This document shows, one piece after another, positions 1 to 5,251 of a DNA stretch of 9,083 bases. Position 1 is the stretch's first letter. Each line of letters starts with the position of its first letter. The position numbers and the translations under genes are program-made. The stretch covers positions 1-9,083 of the forward strand of contig CALISX010000084.1 in NCBI GenBank assembly GCA_938041725.1. Direction: 5' to 3'. Source of the DNA: an uncultured Lachnoanaerobaculum sp. Its GTDB lineage: Bacteria; Bacillota; Clostridia; Lachnospirales; Lachnospiraceae. Below the pieces are notes generated by a model. That model was not told where the DNA came from. It saw nothing but the letters and a program-made list of their open reading frames with translations, and ran no database searches.

Positions 1-387
1 AGGGTTTAAAGAGCATTCAAAAGGATGGAAAAGAGAAGAAGGAATACCGATATTATATAAGCAGTCTGAAAGAGGACATTGCTTTATTTAGTCGTGCTGT
101 AAGGGGGCATTGGAGCGTAGAAAGTATGCATTGGCATTTAGATGTGACCTTTAAGGAAGATGCAAATACCACATTAAACAAACAGGCTGCTGAAAACTTA
201 AATATTATTCGGAAATGGTGTCTGAGCATGTTAAAAATGATAGAGATATTCCGCCCCAAAATATCAATGAGGAAGAAACGTTTTATAATCAGCATGAATC
301 CAGCAGAATTTTTGGAGCAGGTTCTGTCTTTTTAAAAAAGAAGACAACGGACTATGAGGGAAGGAAAAGATTCATGCGTACAGCCTG
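1..387 (+). mobile_element. Right part of an ISAs1-like insertion sequence
   Basis: The element contains the transposase 3' end plus about 50 bp of non-coding tail. The tail ends near TTCATGCGTACAGCCTG (371-387). ISAs1-type elements usually end in CTG (CAG on the other strand), and a terminal ATGCG...CTG sequence fits my memory of that family, so the outer boundary is placed at 387. The left end lies outside the window, so the inverted repeat and target duplication cannot be confirmed. The boundary is therefore inference. Confidence 0.55.
3..335 (+). CDS. ISAs1-family transposase, C-terminal part (5' end outside window)
   Basis: This is the last 110 codons of a DDE transposase that would cut and move an insertion sequence. 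The frame is open from position 3 and ends at TAA 333-335. Visible family landmarks are RYYISSL, then RGHWSVES followed by MHWHLDVTF and KEDA, then an AAENLNIIRKW helix and a final KISMRKKRF block. These match the typical ISAs1/H-repeat C-terminus (HW.IEN.LHW.LDV.F.ED, then NLA.LR, then S...KR). The glutamate in HWSVES (codon 120-122) is the likely last acidic residue of the DDE triad. The upstream catalytic part lies outside the window, so completeness cannot be judged. The stretch is visibly richer in A and T than the ribosomal protein genes after it, as expected for a mobile gene. Family assignment is from remembered motifs; confidence is good. Confidence 0.85.
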   Translation, partial: GLKSIQKDGKEKKEYRYYISSLKEDIALFSRAVRGHWSVESMHWHLDVTFKEDANTTLNKQAAENLNIIRKWCLSMLKMIEIFRPKISMRKKRFIISMNPAEFLEQVLSF

Positions 388-406
388 ATTTCTCCGGGAT
401 CCCCCC

Positions 407-435
407 TTGACGCAGGCGGTTCCCTGTGGTAAAGT
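407..435 (+). promoter_or_regulatory. Sigma-A-type promoter for rpmG-secE-nusG-rplKA
   Basis: TTGACG (407-412) is separated by exactly 17 bp from TAAAGT (430-435). A TG at 427-428 gives an extended -10 (TGG before TAAAGT). Transcription should begin near 442, about 58 nt before the rpmG start. Only about 20 bp separate the -35 box from the probable IS right end, so the promoter core lies outside the mobile element. Confidence 0.7.
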
Positions 436-499
436 ACTTAGGATAAAAGGGCGTAAAGGTCTTTTTTTTTGCGAATAATGTATAATGGAGGTGGATGCT

Positions 500-649
500 G
501 TGCGTACCAAGATCACACTGGCTTGTACAGAATGCAAGCAGCGTAATTATAATACGACCAAGGAGAAGAAAAATCATCCGGACCGTATGGAGACCAAGAA
601 GTTTTGCAGATTCTGCAGAACCCATACCATGCATAAGGAAACAAAGTAG
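500..649 (+). CDS. rpmG: 50S ribosomal protein L33 (C+ zinc-binding form)
   Basis: This encodes a 49-aa protein of the large ribosomal subunit that begins [17 protein letters not shown] and ends HTMHKETK. The paired motifs CTEC and CRFC are the zinc ribbon of the C+ L33 type. The basic residues and length match bacterial L33. The start is GTG at 500, with a GGAGG ribosome binding site at 487-491 and an 8-nt gap. An in-frame GTG at 491 overlaps that site and is unlikely to be used. The TAG stop at 647-649 overlaps the AGGAG site of secE, which indicates tight coupling. It is the first gene of the operon. Ending in secE-nusG is the common Firmicute arrangement, which supports the call. Confidence 0.95.
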   Translation: MRTKITLACTECKQRNYNTTKEKKNHPDRMETKKFCRFCRTHTMHKETK

Positions 650-658
650 GAGATTGAT

Positions 659-862
659 ATGGCGGAAGATAATGGCAGGAAAGGAGCAATAGCTGGTTTC
701 TTTAAGGGTGTACGTTCCGAGTTTCGAAAGATCGTATGGCCCACAAAGGATGACCTGGTAAAGCAGTCCCTTACGGTGATTGTATCATCCGTGCTGCTGG
801 GAGGCATTATTGCAGGCTTGGACTGGGTGTTCCAGATATTGCTGAGTTTTATACTGAAATAG
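659..862 (+). CDS. secE: Preprotein translocase subunit SecE
   Basis: This is a 67-aa membrane subunit that clamps SecY in the SecYEG protein-export channel. A charged cytoplasmic N-terminal helix carries the hallmark FRKIVWPTKDDL (about residues 22-33). One hydrophobic segment (about residues 39-60, VIVSSVLLGGIIAGLDWVFQIL) follows, giving the single-helix form usual in Gram-positive bacteria rather than the three-helix E. coli form. An AGGAG at 648-652 lies 6 nt before the ATG and overlaps the rpmG stop. The stop at 860-862 is adjacent to the nusG ribosome binding site, so secE and nusG are probably translationally coupled. The length is normal and nothing is missing. Confidence 0.95.
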   Translation: MAEDNGRKGAIAGFFKGVRSEFRKIVWPTKDDLVKQSLTVIVSSVLLGGIIAGLDWVFQILLSFILK

Positions 863-870
863 GAGTGTAT

Positions 871-1404
871 ATGGCACAGGCAGAATGGTTCGTAGCCCAT
901 ACCTATTCGGGTTATGAAAATAAGGTAAAAGTAGATATTGAGAAGACCATTGAAAACCGTGGACTGCAGGATCAGATTCTGGAGGTGACGGTGCCTATGG
1001 AGACCGTGCTGGAGGTAAAGAACGGTGTCGAGAAGTCCTCTGATAAGAAGCTTTTTCCGGGATATGTTCTGATCCATATGTTTATGAATGATGAAACCTG
1101 GTATGTAGTAAGAAACACCAGAGGTGTTACCGGTTTTGTCGGTCCGGGCAGCAAGCCCGTACCCCTGACATCGGAGGAACTGGCCAGCCTGGGCTATGGA
1201 GGAGAAGGTGCCGCCAGCGAAGCGAGGGTTTATGTGGACTTTAAAGAAGGCGACATGGTAAAGGTCATCAGCGGCGCGTGGGAAGGTACAGTTGGAGTGA
1301 TCACTGCTATTAATGACAAAAAGAAGATCATAGCGATCAATGTGGAAATGTTCGGCCGGGAAACCAAGGTTGAACTGAATTTCTCAGAAGTTAGAAAAAT
1401 ATAA
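871..1404 (+). CDS. nusG: Transcription termination/antitermination factor NusG
   Basis: NusG is a 177-aa RNA polymerase-binding factor that modulates pausing and termination and can link polymerase to the ribosome. The NGN domain covers about residues 1-110, starting MAQAEWFVAHTYSGYE. Its conserved FPGYVLIHM and VRNTRGVTGFVG blocks are intact. A short linker follows, then the C-terminal KOW domain (about 122-177) with FKEGDMVKVISGAWEGTVG and a final ELNFSEVRKI. ATG 871 is chosen because AGGAG at 861-865 sits 5 nt upstream. The GTG at 865, two codons earlier, is part of that binding site and is not a plausible start. It lies between secE and rplK, the classic position. Confidence 0.96.
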   Translation: MAQAEWFVAHTYSGYENKVKVDIEKTIENRGLQDQILEVTVPMETVLEVKNGVEKSSDKKLFPGYVLIHMFMNDETWYVVRNTRGVTGFVGPGSKPVPLTSEELASLGYGGEGAASEARVYVDFKEGDMVKVISGAWEGTVGVITAINDKKKIIAINVEMFGRETKVELNFSEVRKI

Positions 1405-1438
1405 ATATCACAGGCCAAGTGATATGGCACAAAAGTGC

Positions 1439-1465
1439 GTGGGAGGGATGTTCCCGTATTACCAC
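1439..1465 (+). promoter_or_regulatory. Probable L1-binding autoregulatory leader of rplK-rplA
   Basis: Between nusG and rplK an RNA hairpin can form. The outer stem is GTGG (1439-1442) with CCAC (1462-1465). The inner stem is GGGA (1445-1448) with TCCC (1452-1455), closed by a TGT loop. Between the stems is an asymmetric internal loop, GA on the left and GTATTA on the right. Two short helices flanking such an asymmetric loop are typical of L1 binding sites in the mRNA leaders of L11-L1 operons, which mimic the 23S rRNA target. The hairpin ends directly at the AAGGAGGT ribosome binding site of rplK, well placed for translational repression by L1. The structure is seen; the function is inferred from the family. 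Confidence 0.6.
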
Positions 1466-1479
1466 AAGGAGGTAAACCT

Positions 1480-1905
1480 ATGGCAAAAAAAGTTACAGGA
1501 TATATCAAATTGCAGATTCCTGCCGGCAAGGCAACACCAGCTCCACCCGTTGGTCCTGCTTTGGGACAGCATGGTGTAAACATTGTAGAGTTCACCAAGC
1601 AGTTTAATGCAAAAACCGCCGATCAGGGAGACTTGATTATCCCGGTAGTAATTACCGTATATGCAGACAGAAGCTTTACATTCATTACAAAGACCCCTCC
1701 GGCCGCAGTTCTTTTAAAGAAGGCTTGCAATATTAAGTCCGGATCCGGTGTTCCCAACAAAACCAAGGTAGCCCAGGTTACCAAGGCCCAGCTTCGGGAA
1801 ATTGCAGAGTTAAAGATGCCGGATTTAAATGCAGCCAGTGTGGAAGCGGCCATGAGCATGGTAGCCGGAACCGCCCGTTCCATGGGTATCACGGTGGTAG
1901 ACTGA
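1480..1905 (+). CDS. rplK: 50S ribosomal protein L11
   Basis: This 141-aa protein binds 23S rRNA at the GTPase-associated centre, where translation factors dock. The N-terminal domain has the proline-rich [26 protein letters not shown] (about residues 9-34). The C-terminal RNA-binding domain carries [11 protein letters not shown] and a final segment with SMGITVVD. Length is standard. The ATG at 1480 follows an excellent AAGGAGGT site (1466-1473) at 6 nt. A GTG start at 1435 would add 15 residues that cross the leader hairpin, and I reject it. The gene is 17 nt ahead of rplA, with which it forms the usual L11-L1 pair. Confidence 0.97.
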   Translation: MAKKVTGYIKLQIPAGKATPAPPVGPALGQHGVNIVEFTKQFNAKTADQGDLIIPVVITVYADRSFTFITKTPPAAVLLKKACNIKSGSGVPNKTKVAQVTKAQLREIAELKMPDLNAASVEAAMSMVAGTARSMGITVVD

Positions 1906-1922
1906 TTTAGGAGGGAAAGAAG

Positions 1923-2618
1923 ATGAAACACGGAAAGAAATATCTGGAAGCAGCTAAATTGGTTGACCGCAGTATGTTATACGATGCAGCCGATGCCATC
2001 GCATTGGCAAAGAAAACCGCCATTGCAAAGTTTGATGAGACCATTGAGCTCCACATCCGCACAGGCCTTGACGGGCGGCATGCGGATCAGCAGATCAGAG
2101 GCGCAGTTGTACTGCCCCATGGTACCGGAAAGACAGTGAGAATTCTGGTATTTGCCAAGGGGCCCAAGGCCGATGAGGCCCAGGCTGCAGGAGCAGATTA
2201 TGTGGGCGCAGAGGAACTGGTTCCCAGAATCCAAAATGAGGGATGGCTGGACTTTGATGTGATTGTGGCCACCCCTGATATGATGGGTGTTGTGGGACGT
2301 TTGGGTAAGGTGCTGGGCCCTAAGGGTCTTATGCCCAACCCTAAGGCTGGAACTGTTACCATGGATGTAACCAAGGCCATCCAGGATATCAAAGCCGGTA
2401 AGGTGGAGTATCGTCTGGATAAGACCAACCTGGTGCATGTTCCTGTGGGCAAGGCTTCCTTTGATGAGCAGAAGCTTTTGGAGAACTTCCAGGCCATTAT
2501 GGACGTGATCAATAAGGCTAAGCCCAGCGGTGTAAAGGGTGCCTATTTAAAGAGCGCAGTCCTCAGCTCCACCATGGGGCCGGGAATACGCTTGAACGTG
2601 GCAAAGATAATCGGTTAA
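1923..2618 (+). CDS. rplA: 50S ribosomal protein L1
   Basis: This 231-aa protein builds the mobile L1 stalk of the large subunit, which helps release deacylated tRNA from the E site. It is also the usual translational repressor of its own operon. The start [15 protein letters not shown], the signature block [24 protein letters not shown] (about residues 117-140) and the terminal [11 protein letters not shown] are all intact. Length is close to the E. coli protein. AGGAGG (1909-1914) lies 8 nt before the ATG. Downstream, rplJ and rplL would normally follow; here the operon stops with a hairpin-rich segment and a terminator. Confidence 0.97.
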   Translation: MKHGKKYLEAAKLVDRSMLYDAADAIALAKKTAIAKFDETIELHIRTGLDGRHADQQIRGAVVLPHGTGKTVRILVFAKGPKADEAQAAGADYVGAEELVPRIQNEGWLDFDVIVATPDMMGVVGRLGKVLGPKGLMPNPKAGTVTMDVTKAIQDIKAGKVEYRLDKTNLVHVPVGKASFDEQKLLENFQAIMDVINKAKPSGVKGAYLKSAVLSSTMGPGIRLNVAKIIG

Positions 2619-2742
2619 CAGCAGCCGGAGCCGGGGCAGCAGCCCGGATTGAGAATGCCTGCAGCAGCCTGGAAGCTGTTTTGCAGCGGAGTAATGCATA
2701 TGTACGGCGGTGCCAGGCTCTGGCATAGCAGCTTATTGTATA
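2619..2742 (+). other. Hairpin-rich non-coding segment after rplA
   Basis: No open frame with a binding site is visible. Three local hairpins can be drawn. CCGGG pairs with CCCGG near 2631-2648. CTGCA (2659-2663) pairs with TGCAG (2682-2686) around an inner CAGC/GCTG stem. TGCCAG (2711-2716) pairs with CTGGCA (2720-2725). The region sits where an L10 leader and rplJ would normally begin, but I do not see the conserved L10 leader sequence. It may be a structured 3' UTR or a decayed remnant of the lost leader; both are inference. Confidence 0.4.
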
Positions 2743-2776
2743 CAGCCAGGAGGGATTTTTCCTTCCTGGCTGTTTT
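2742..2776 (+). terminator. Intrinsic terminator of the rpmG-rplA operon
   Basis: ACAGCCAGGAGGGA (2742-2755) pairs with TCCTTCCTGGCTGT (2760-2773) through a 4-nt T loop. The stem is 14 bp with one G-T wobble. It is followed by TTTT and a further T-rich tract. The structure is very stable and well placed 120 bp after rplA. Confidence 0.88.
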
Positions 2777-2778
2777 GG

Positions 2779-2807
2779 TTGTTCCCCTACAGAAAATAGT
2801 GTATACT
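2779..2807 (+). promoter_or_regulatory. Probable promoter for the 136-aa hypothetical gene
   Basis: TATACT (2802-2807) matches five of six bases of the -10 consensus. At 17 bp upstream lies TTGTTC (2779-2784), a weak -35. The site begins directly after the operon terminator, so the next gene has its own transcription start, near 2814, about 40 nt ahead of its ATG. Confidence 0.55.
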
Positions 2808-2852
2808 ATAGGTACTTTAAGGGTTTAAGTTTTCATTTTGGAGGTTTTTTAG

Positions 2853-3263
2853 ATGCCTGTGGTAGTAGAGTTGATTCGTACCGAAGAGGACGGAACATTA
2901 AGTTTTGGAAATTATACTCTGGCTCAGAAGGCCAAGGCAGAGGATTTTGCCAGCGGAGGGGATTTGTATAAGGTAAAAACCTACCGGGAGATTACTAAGC
3001 TGGAGAGAAACGGTGCCTTTGCATTCGAATCTGTGCCGGGTACGGCTGTAGAACACTTTAAGGCCTCCCAGTCCGGAATTGCGTTTTCGGTGGAAGGGTT
3101 TGAGGATTCCCAGATTACCCTGGGACTGGAGGAGGATAGCAGATACCAGGTTGTGATAGAGGGGGAGGAAATGGGGATCATGGAAACCAACCTCAGCGGC
3201 AAGCTGGTTTTGAGTGTGGAACTAGGGGAGAGAAGCGTCCATGTTTCTGTTCGCAAGGTTTAA
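2853..3263 (+). CDS. Conserved hypothetical protein (often labelled 'endosialidase' in Lachnospiraceae)
   Basis: This 136-aa acidic protein has no signal peptide, no membrane segment and no cysteine. It contains TLSFGNYTL, then DLYKVKTYREITKLERNG, FESVPGTAVEHF, then DSQITLGLEED and SGKLVLSVELGERSVHVSV. The alternating hydrophobic pattern in the C-terminal half suggests a beta-sandwich. I recall close relatives in Lachnospiraceae genomes under the name endosialidase, but I see no sialidase motif such as Asp boxes and would not transfer that function. The start is well supported: GGAGG (2840-2844) is 8 nt before the ATG. It is a single-gene unit with its own promoter and a terminator downstream. 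Function unknown; existence as a gene is near certain. Confidence 0.85.
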   Translation: MPVVVELIRTEEDGTLSFGNYTLAQKAKAEDFASGGDLYKVKTYREITKLERNGAFAFESVPGTAVEHFKASQSGIAFSVEGFEDSQITLGLEEDSRYQVVIEGEEMGIMETNLSGKLVLSVELGERSVHVSVRKV

Positions 3264-3302
3264 GAGGTAATGTAAATTTTCAGGGTGCCAACACCATTCA
3301 TC

Positions 3303-3334
3303 AGTCCTTCATGGTTTTCCATGGGGGACTTTTT
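3303..3334 (+). terminator. Intrinsic terminator or attenuator directly before radA
   Basis: AGTCCTTCATGG (3303-3314) pairs with CCATGGGGGACT (3319-3330) across a TTTT loop. The stem is 12 bp with two G-T wobbles, followed by a T-run to 3334. The radA ribosome binding site AGGAG starts at 3336, so the hairpin lies inside any radA transcript that begins upstream of it. Confidence 0.8.
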
Positions 3335-3351
3335 CAGGAGAGAAGACAAGC

Positions 3352-4710
3352 ATGGCAAAACAAAAAAGCCCGGGATTTTTTTGCAAGGAATGCGGGTATG
3401 AATCAGTAAAATGGATGGGGCAGTGCCCTTCCTGCAGGGCCTGGAATACCTTGGTGGAAGCCCCGGCTCCCCTTAAAGCATCCCCAAAAAGGGGTGGCCC
3501 TTCGGCAAAAAACCGGCCAGTGTATCTTTCAGAGGTTGACAGTGATGGAGAAGTCCGCTTTGACAGCGGCTTTGAGGAGCTGAACCGGGTGCTGGGAGGG
3601 GGGATTGTACGGGGAGCCCTCATGCTGGTGGGGGGGGATCCCGGCATTGGCAAATCCACTTTGCTTTTACAGGTTTGTATGAAAATGGCCGAAAAAAATA
3701 GAAGGATTTTATATATTTCCGGGGAGGAAAGCCTGCAGCAGATTAAGATCCGGGGAGATCGGATGGGAGAAGTATCCGGGGAGTGCAAATTTTTATGTGA
3801 AACCGGACTTTCCAGAATTAAGGAGCATATCCTGGGGGAAGGGCCGGATCTGGTCATCATTGACTCCATTCAGACCATGTATGATGAGGAGGTATCCTCT
3901 GCCCCGGGAAGTGTGAGCCAGGTGCGGGAGTCCACTTCTGCATTGATGCAGATTGCCAAGGAACAGGGGATTTCTATTTTTATTGTGGGACATGTTACCA
4001 AGGACGGACAGGTGGCAGGCCCCAGGCTTTTGGAGCATATGGTGGATACGGTGCTGTATTTTGAGGGGGAGCGTTCCGCCTCCTACAGGATTATCCGTGC
4101 AGTGAAAAATCGTTTTGGCTCCACCAATGAAATCGGTGTTTTTGAGATGGGGGAGAAGGGACTGAAGGAGGTGCCCAATCCATCAGAATACATGCTTTCC
4201 GGCAGATTGGAGGGAGCTACCGGCTCCTCCGTGGCCTGTTTGCTGGAGGGCACCCGGCCCCTGTTGGTGGAGGTGCAGGCCTTGGTGACGGAAACCGCCT
4301 TTGGGCTTCCAAGGCGCACCTCTGTGGGCACGGATGTGAACCGGGCCAACCTCTTAATGGCGGTGATAGAAAAGCGCTGCCGTCTTATGATGAATAAATA
4401 TGACGCCTATATCAATATTGCCGGAGGACTGAAGCTAAGTGAACCGGCTTTGGATCTGTCTTTGGTACTGTCGTTGGTGTCCAGTTTAAAAAACCGCCCC
4501 ATACCCCAGGGGACGGTGGTATTTGGAGAGGTGGGGCTGGCCGGGGAGGTGCGGGCAGTGAGTATGCCTCAGGTCCGCATTAAGGAGGCCAAAAAACTGG
4601 GCTTTTCCCTTTGTATTCTTCCGGCGGTGAGTCTGGCAAAGCTTCCTCCCATGGAGGGCATCCGGCTGGCCGGGGTGAAAAATATTCAGGAGGCGGTCAA
4701 TTTCATTTGA
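3352..4710 (+). CDS. radA: DNA repair protein RadA (Sms), RecA-like branch-migration ATPase
   Basis: This 452-aa cytoplasmic ATPase helps RecA-mediated recombination by driving branch migration. The N-terminal zinc finger has C11-x2-C14 and C25-x2-C28 (FCKECGY and CPSC). The RecA-like core carries Walker A GDPGIGKST (residues 95-103) and the hydrophobic-D Walker B strand LVIIDSIQT. The RadA-specific KNRFG motif is at residues 252-256. The C-terminal Lon-protease-like domain contains the conserved TDVNRANLLMAV and FGEVGLAGEVR. Length is normal and no key residue is missing. The start ATG follows AGGAG (3336-3340) with a rather long 11-nt gap. A terminator-like hairpin lies immediately upstream. 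ybaK follows 6 nt after the stop. Confidence 0.96.
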   Translation: MAKQKSPGFFCKECGYESVKWMGQCPSCRAWNTLVEAPAPLKASPKRGGPSAKNRPVYLSEVDSDGEVRFDSGFEELNRVLGGGIVRGALMLVGGDPGIGKSTLLLQVCMKMAEKNRRILYISGEESLQQIKIRGDRMGEVSGECKFLCETGLSRIKEHILGEGPDLVIIDSIQTMYDEEVSSAPGSVSQVRESTSALMQIAKEQGISIFIVGHVTKDGQVAGPRLLEHMVDTVLYFEGERSASYRIIRAVKNRFGSTNEIGVFEMGEKGLKEVPNPSEYMLSGRLEGATGSSVACLLEGTRPLLVEVQALVTETAFGLPRRTSVGTDVNRANLLMAVIEKRCRLMMNKYDAYINIAGGLKLSEPALDLSLVLSLVSSLKNRPIPQGTVVFGEVGLAGEVRAVSMPQVRIKEAKKLGFSLCILPAVSLAKLPPMEGIRLAGVKNIQEAVNFI

Positions 4711-4716
4711 CTGAAA

Positions 4717-5214
4717 ATGATGAAAGCAAGTGAAGAAAAAACCAATGTAATGCGGCTTTTGGATCAGAAAAAAATCCCCTATCGTCACTACAGCTATAAG
4801 GGAACCGGGGCCATCAGCGGTGTGGAGGTGGCTGCAGTTTTGGGACAGGACGAGGAAAGAGTATTTAAAACTTTGGTAACCCGGGGAAAAAGCGGCAGTT
4901 ATTATGTATTTATGATTCCTGTGGCTAAGGAATTAAACCTTAAGGCAGCAGCCAAAGCAGTGGGAGAAAAGTCCATTGATATGGTGGCCTCTAAGGATCT
5001 GCTTCCTCTGACAGGATATATTCATGGCGGATGTTCTCCCATTGGCATGAAGAAGGCCTTTTCCACCGTGGTGGATGAAAGTGCAAAGAATTTTGACAGA
5101 ATTGTGTTTAGCGGGGGGAGGATCGGCTATCAGGTGGAAACCCAGGCCAAGGATTTGGAAAAATTTGTAAAGCTGTCCTTTGCCCAGGTAGCAGAGGAAA
5201 ACCCGGACAGATAG
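4717..5214 (+). CDS. ybaK: YbaK-type Cys-tRNA(Pro)/aminoacyl-tRNA deacylase
   Basis: This 165-aa protein is of the YbaK/EbsC family, whose members hydrolyse wrongly charged aminoacyl-tRNA, classically Cys-tRNA(Pro), in trans. Visible family blocks are the N-terminal helix ending IPYRHYSY and then QDEERVFKTLV with the active-site-type lysine in FKTL. Next come VPVAKELNL-like IPVAKELNLK, the AVGEKSIDMVASKDLLPLTGY segment and the glycine-rich HGGCSPIG. These fit YbaK well. No strong ribosome binding site precedes ATG 4717 or the adjacent ATG 4720. The 6-nt gap after the radA stop suggests translational coupling. An in-frame ATG at 4750 is a possible but less likely start. The exact tRNA substrate cannot be read from sequence. 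Confidence 0.9.
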   Translation: MMKASEEKTNVMRLLDQKKIPYRHYSYKGTGAISGVEVAAVLGQDEERVFKTLVTRGKSGSYYVFMIPVAKELNLKAAAKAVGEKSIDMVASKDLLPLTGYIHGGCSPIGMKKAFSTVVDESAKNFDRIVFSGGRIGYQVETQAKDLEKFVKLSFAQVAEENPDR

Positions 5215-5251
5215 GAGCAGTCCGAAAACGGCAGGGCATAAAGGAGGGAAA

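Noticed and set aside
481..486. Perfect TATAAT as a -10 box for rpmG
   Set aside because: It lies 14 nt before the GTG start and would place transcription initiation within or after the ribosome binding site; no matching -35 is seen. The 407-435 promoter is better.
574..1077. 167-aa minus-strand open frame opposite secE and nusG
   Set aside because: It is fully antisense to two certain genes, with composition typical of a shadow frame and no recognisable domain.
1435..1479. Extended rplK start at GTG 1435
   Set aside because: It would translate the L1-type hairpin and the ribosome binding site; ATG 1480 has an ideal AAGGAGGT and gives the standard L11 N-terminus.
2619..2742. L10 leader (ribosomal protein L10 regulatory RNA)
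   Set aside because: Expected here by position, but the conserved CCGAAGACAG-like and CCTGCCGAGG-like segments are not visible and no rplJ follows.
3309..3869. 186-aa minus-strand open frame opposite radA
   Set aside because: Antisense to conserved RadA zinc-finger and Walker regions; low-complexity Ser/Pro content typical of a shadow frame.
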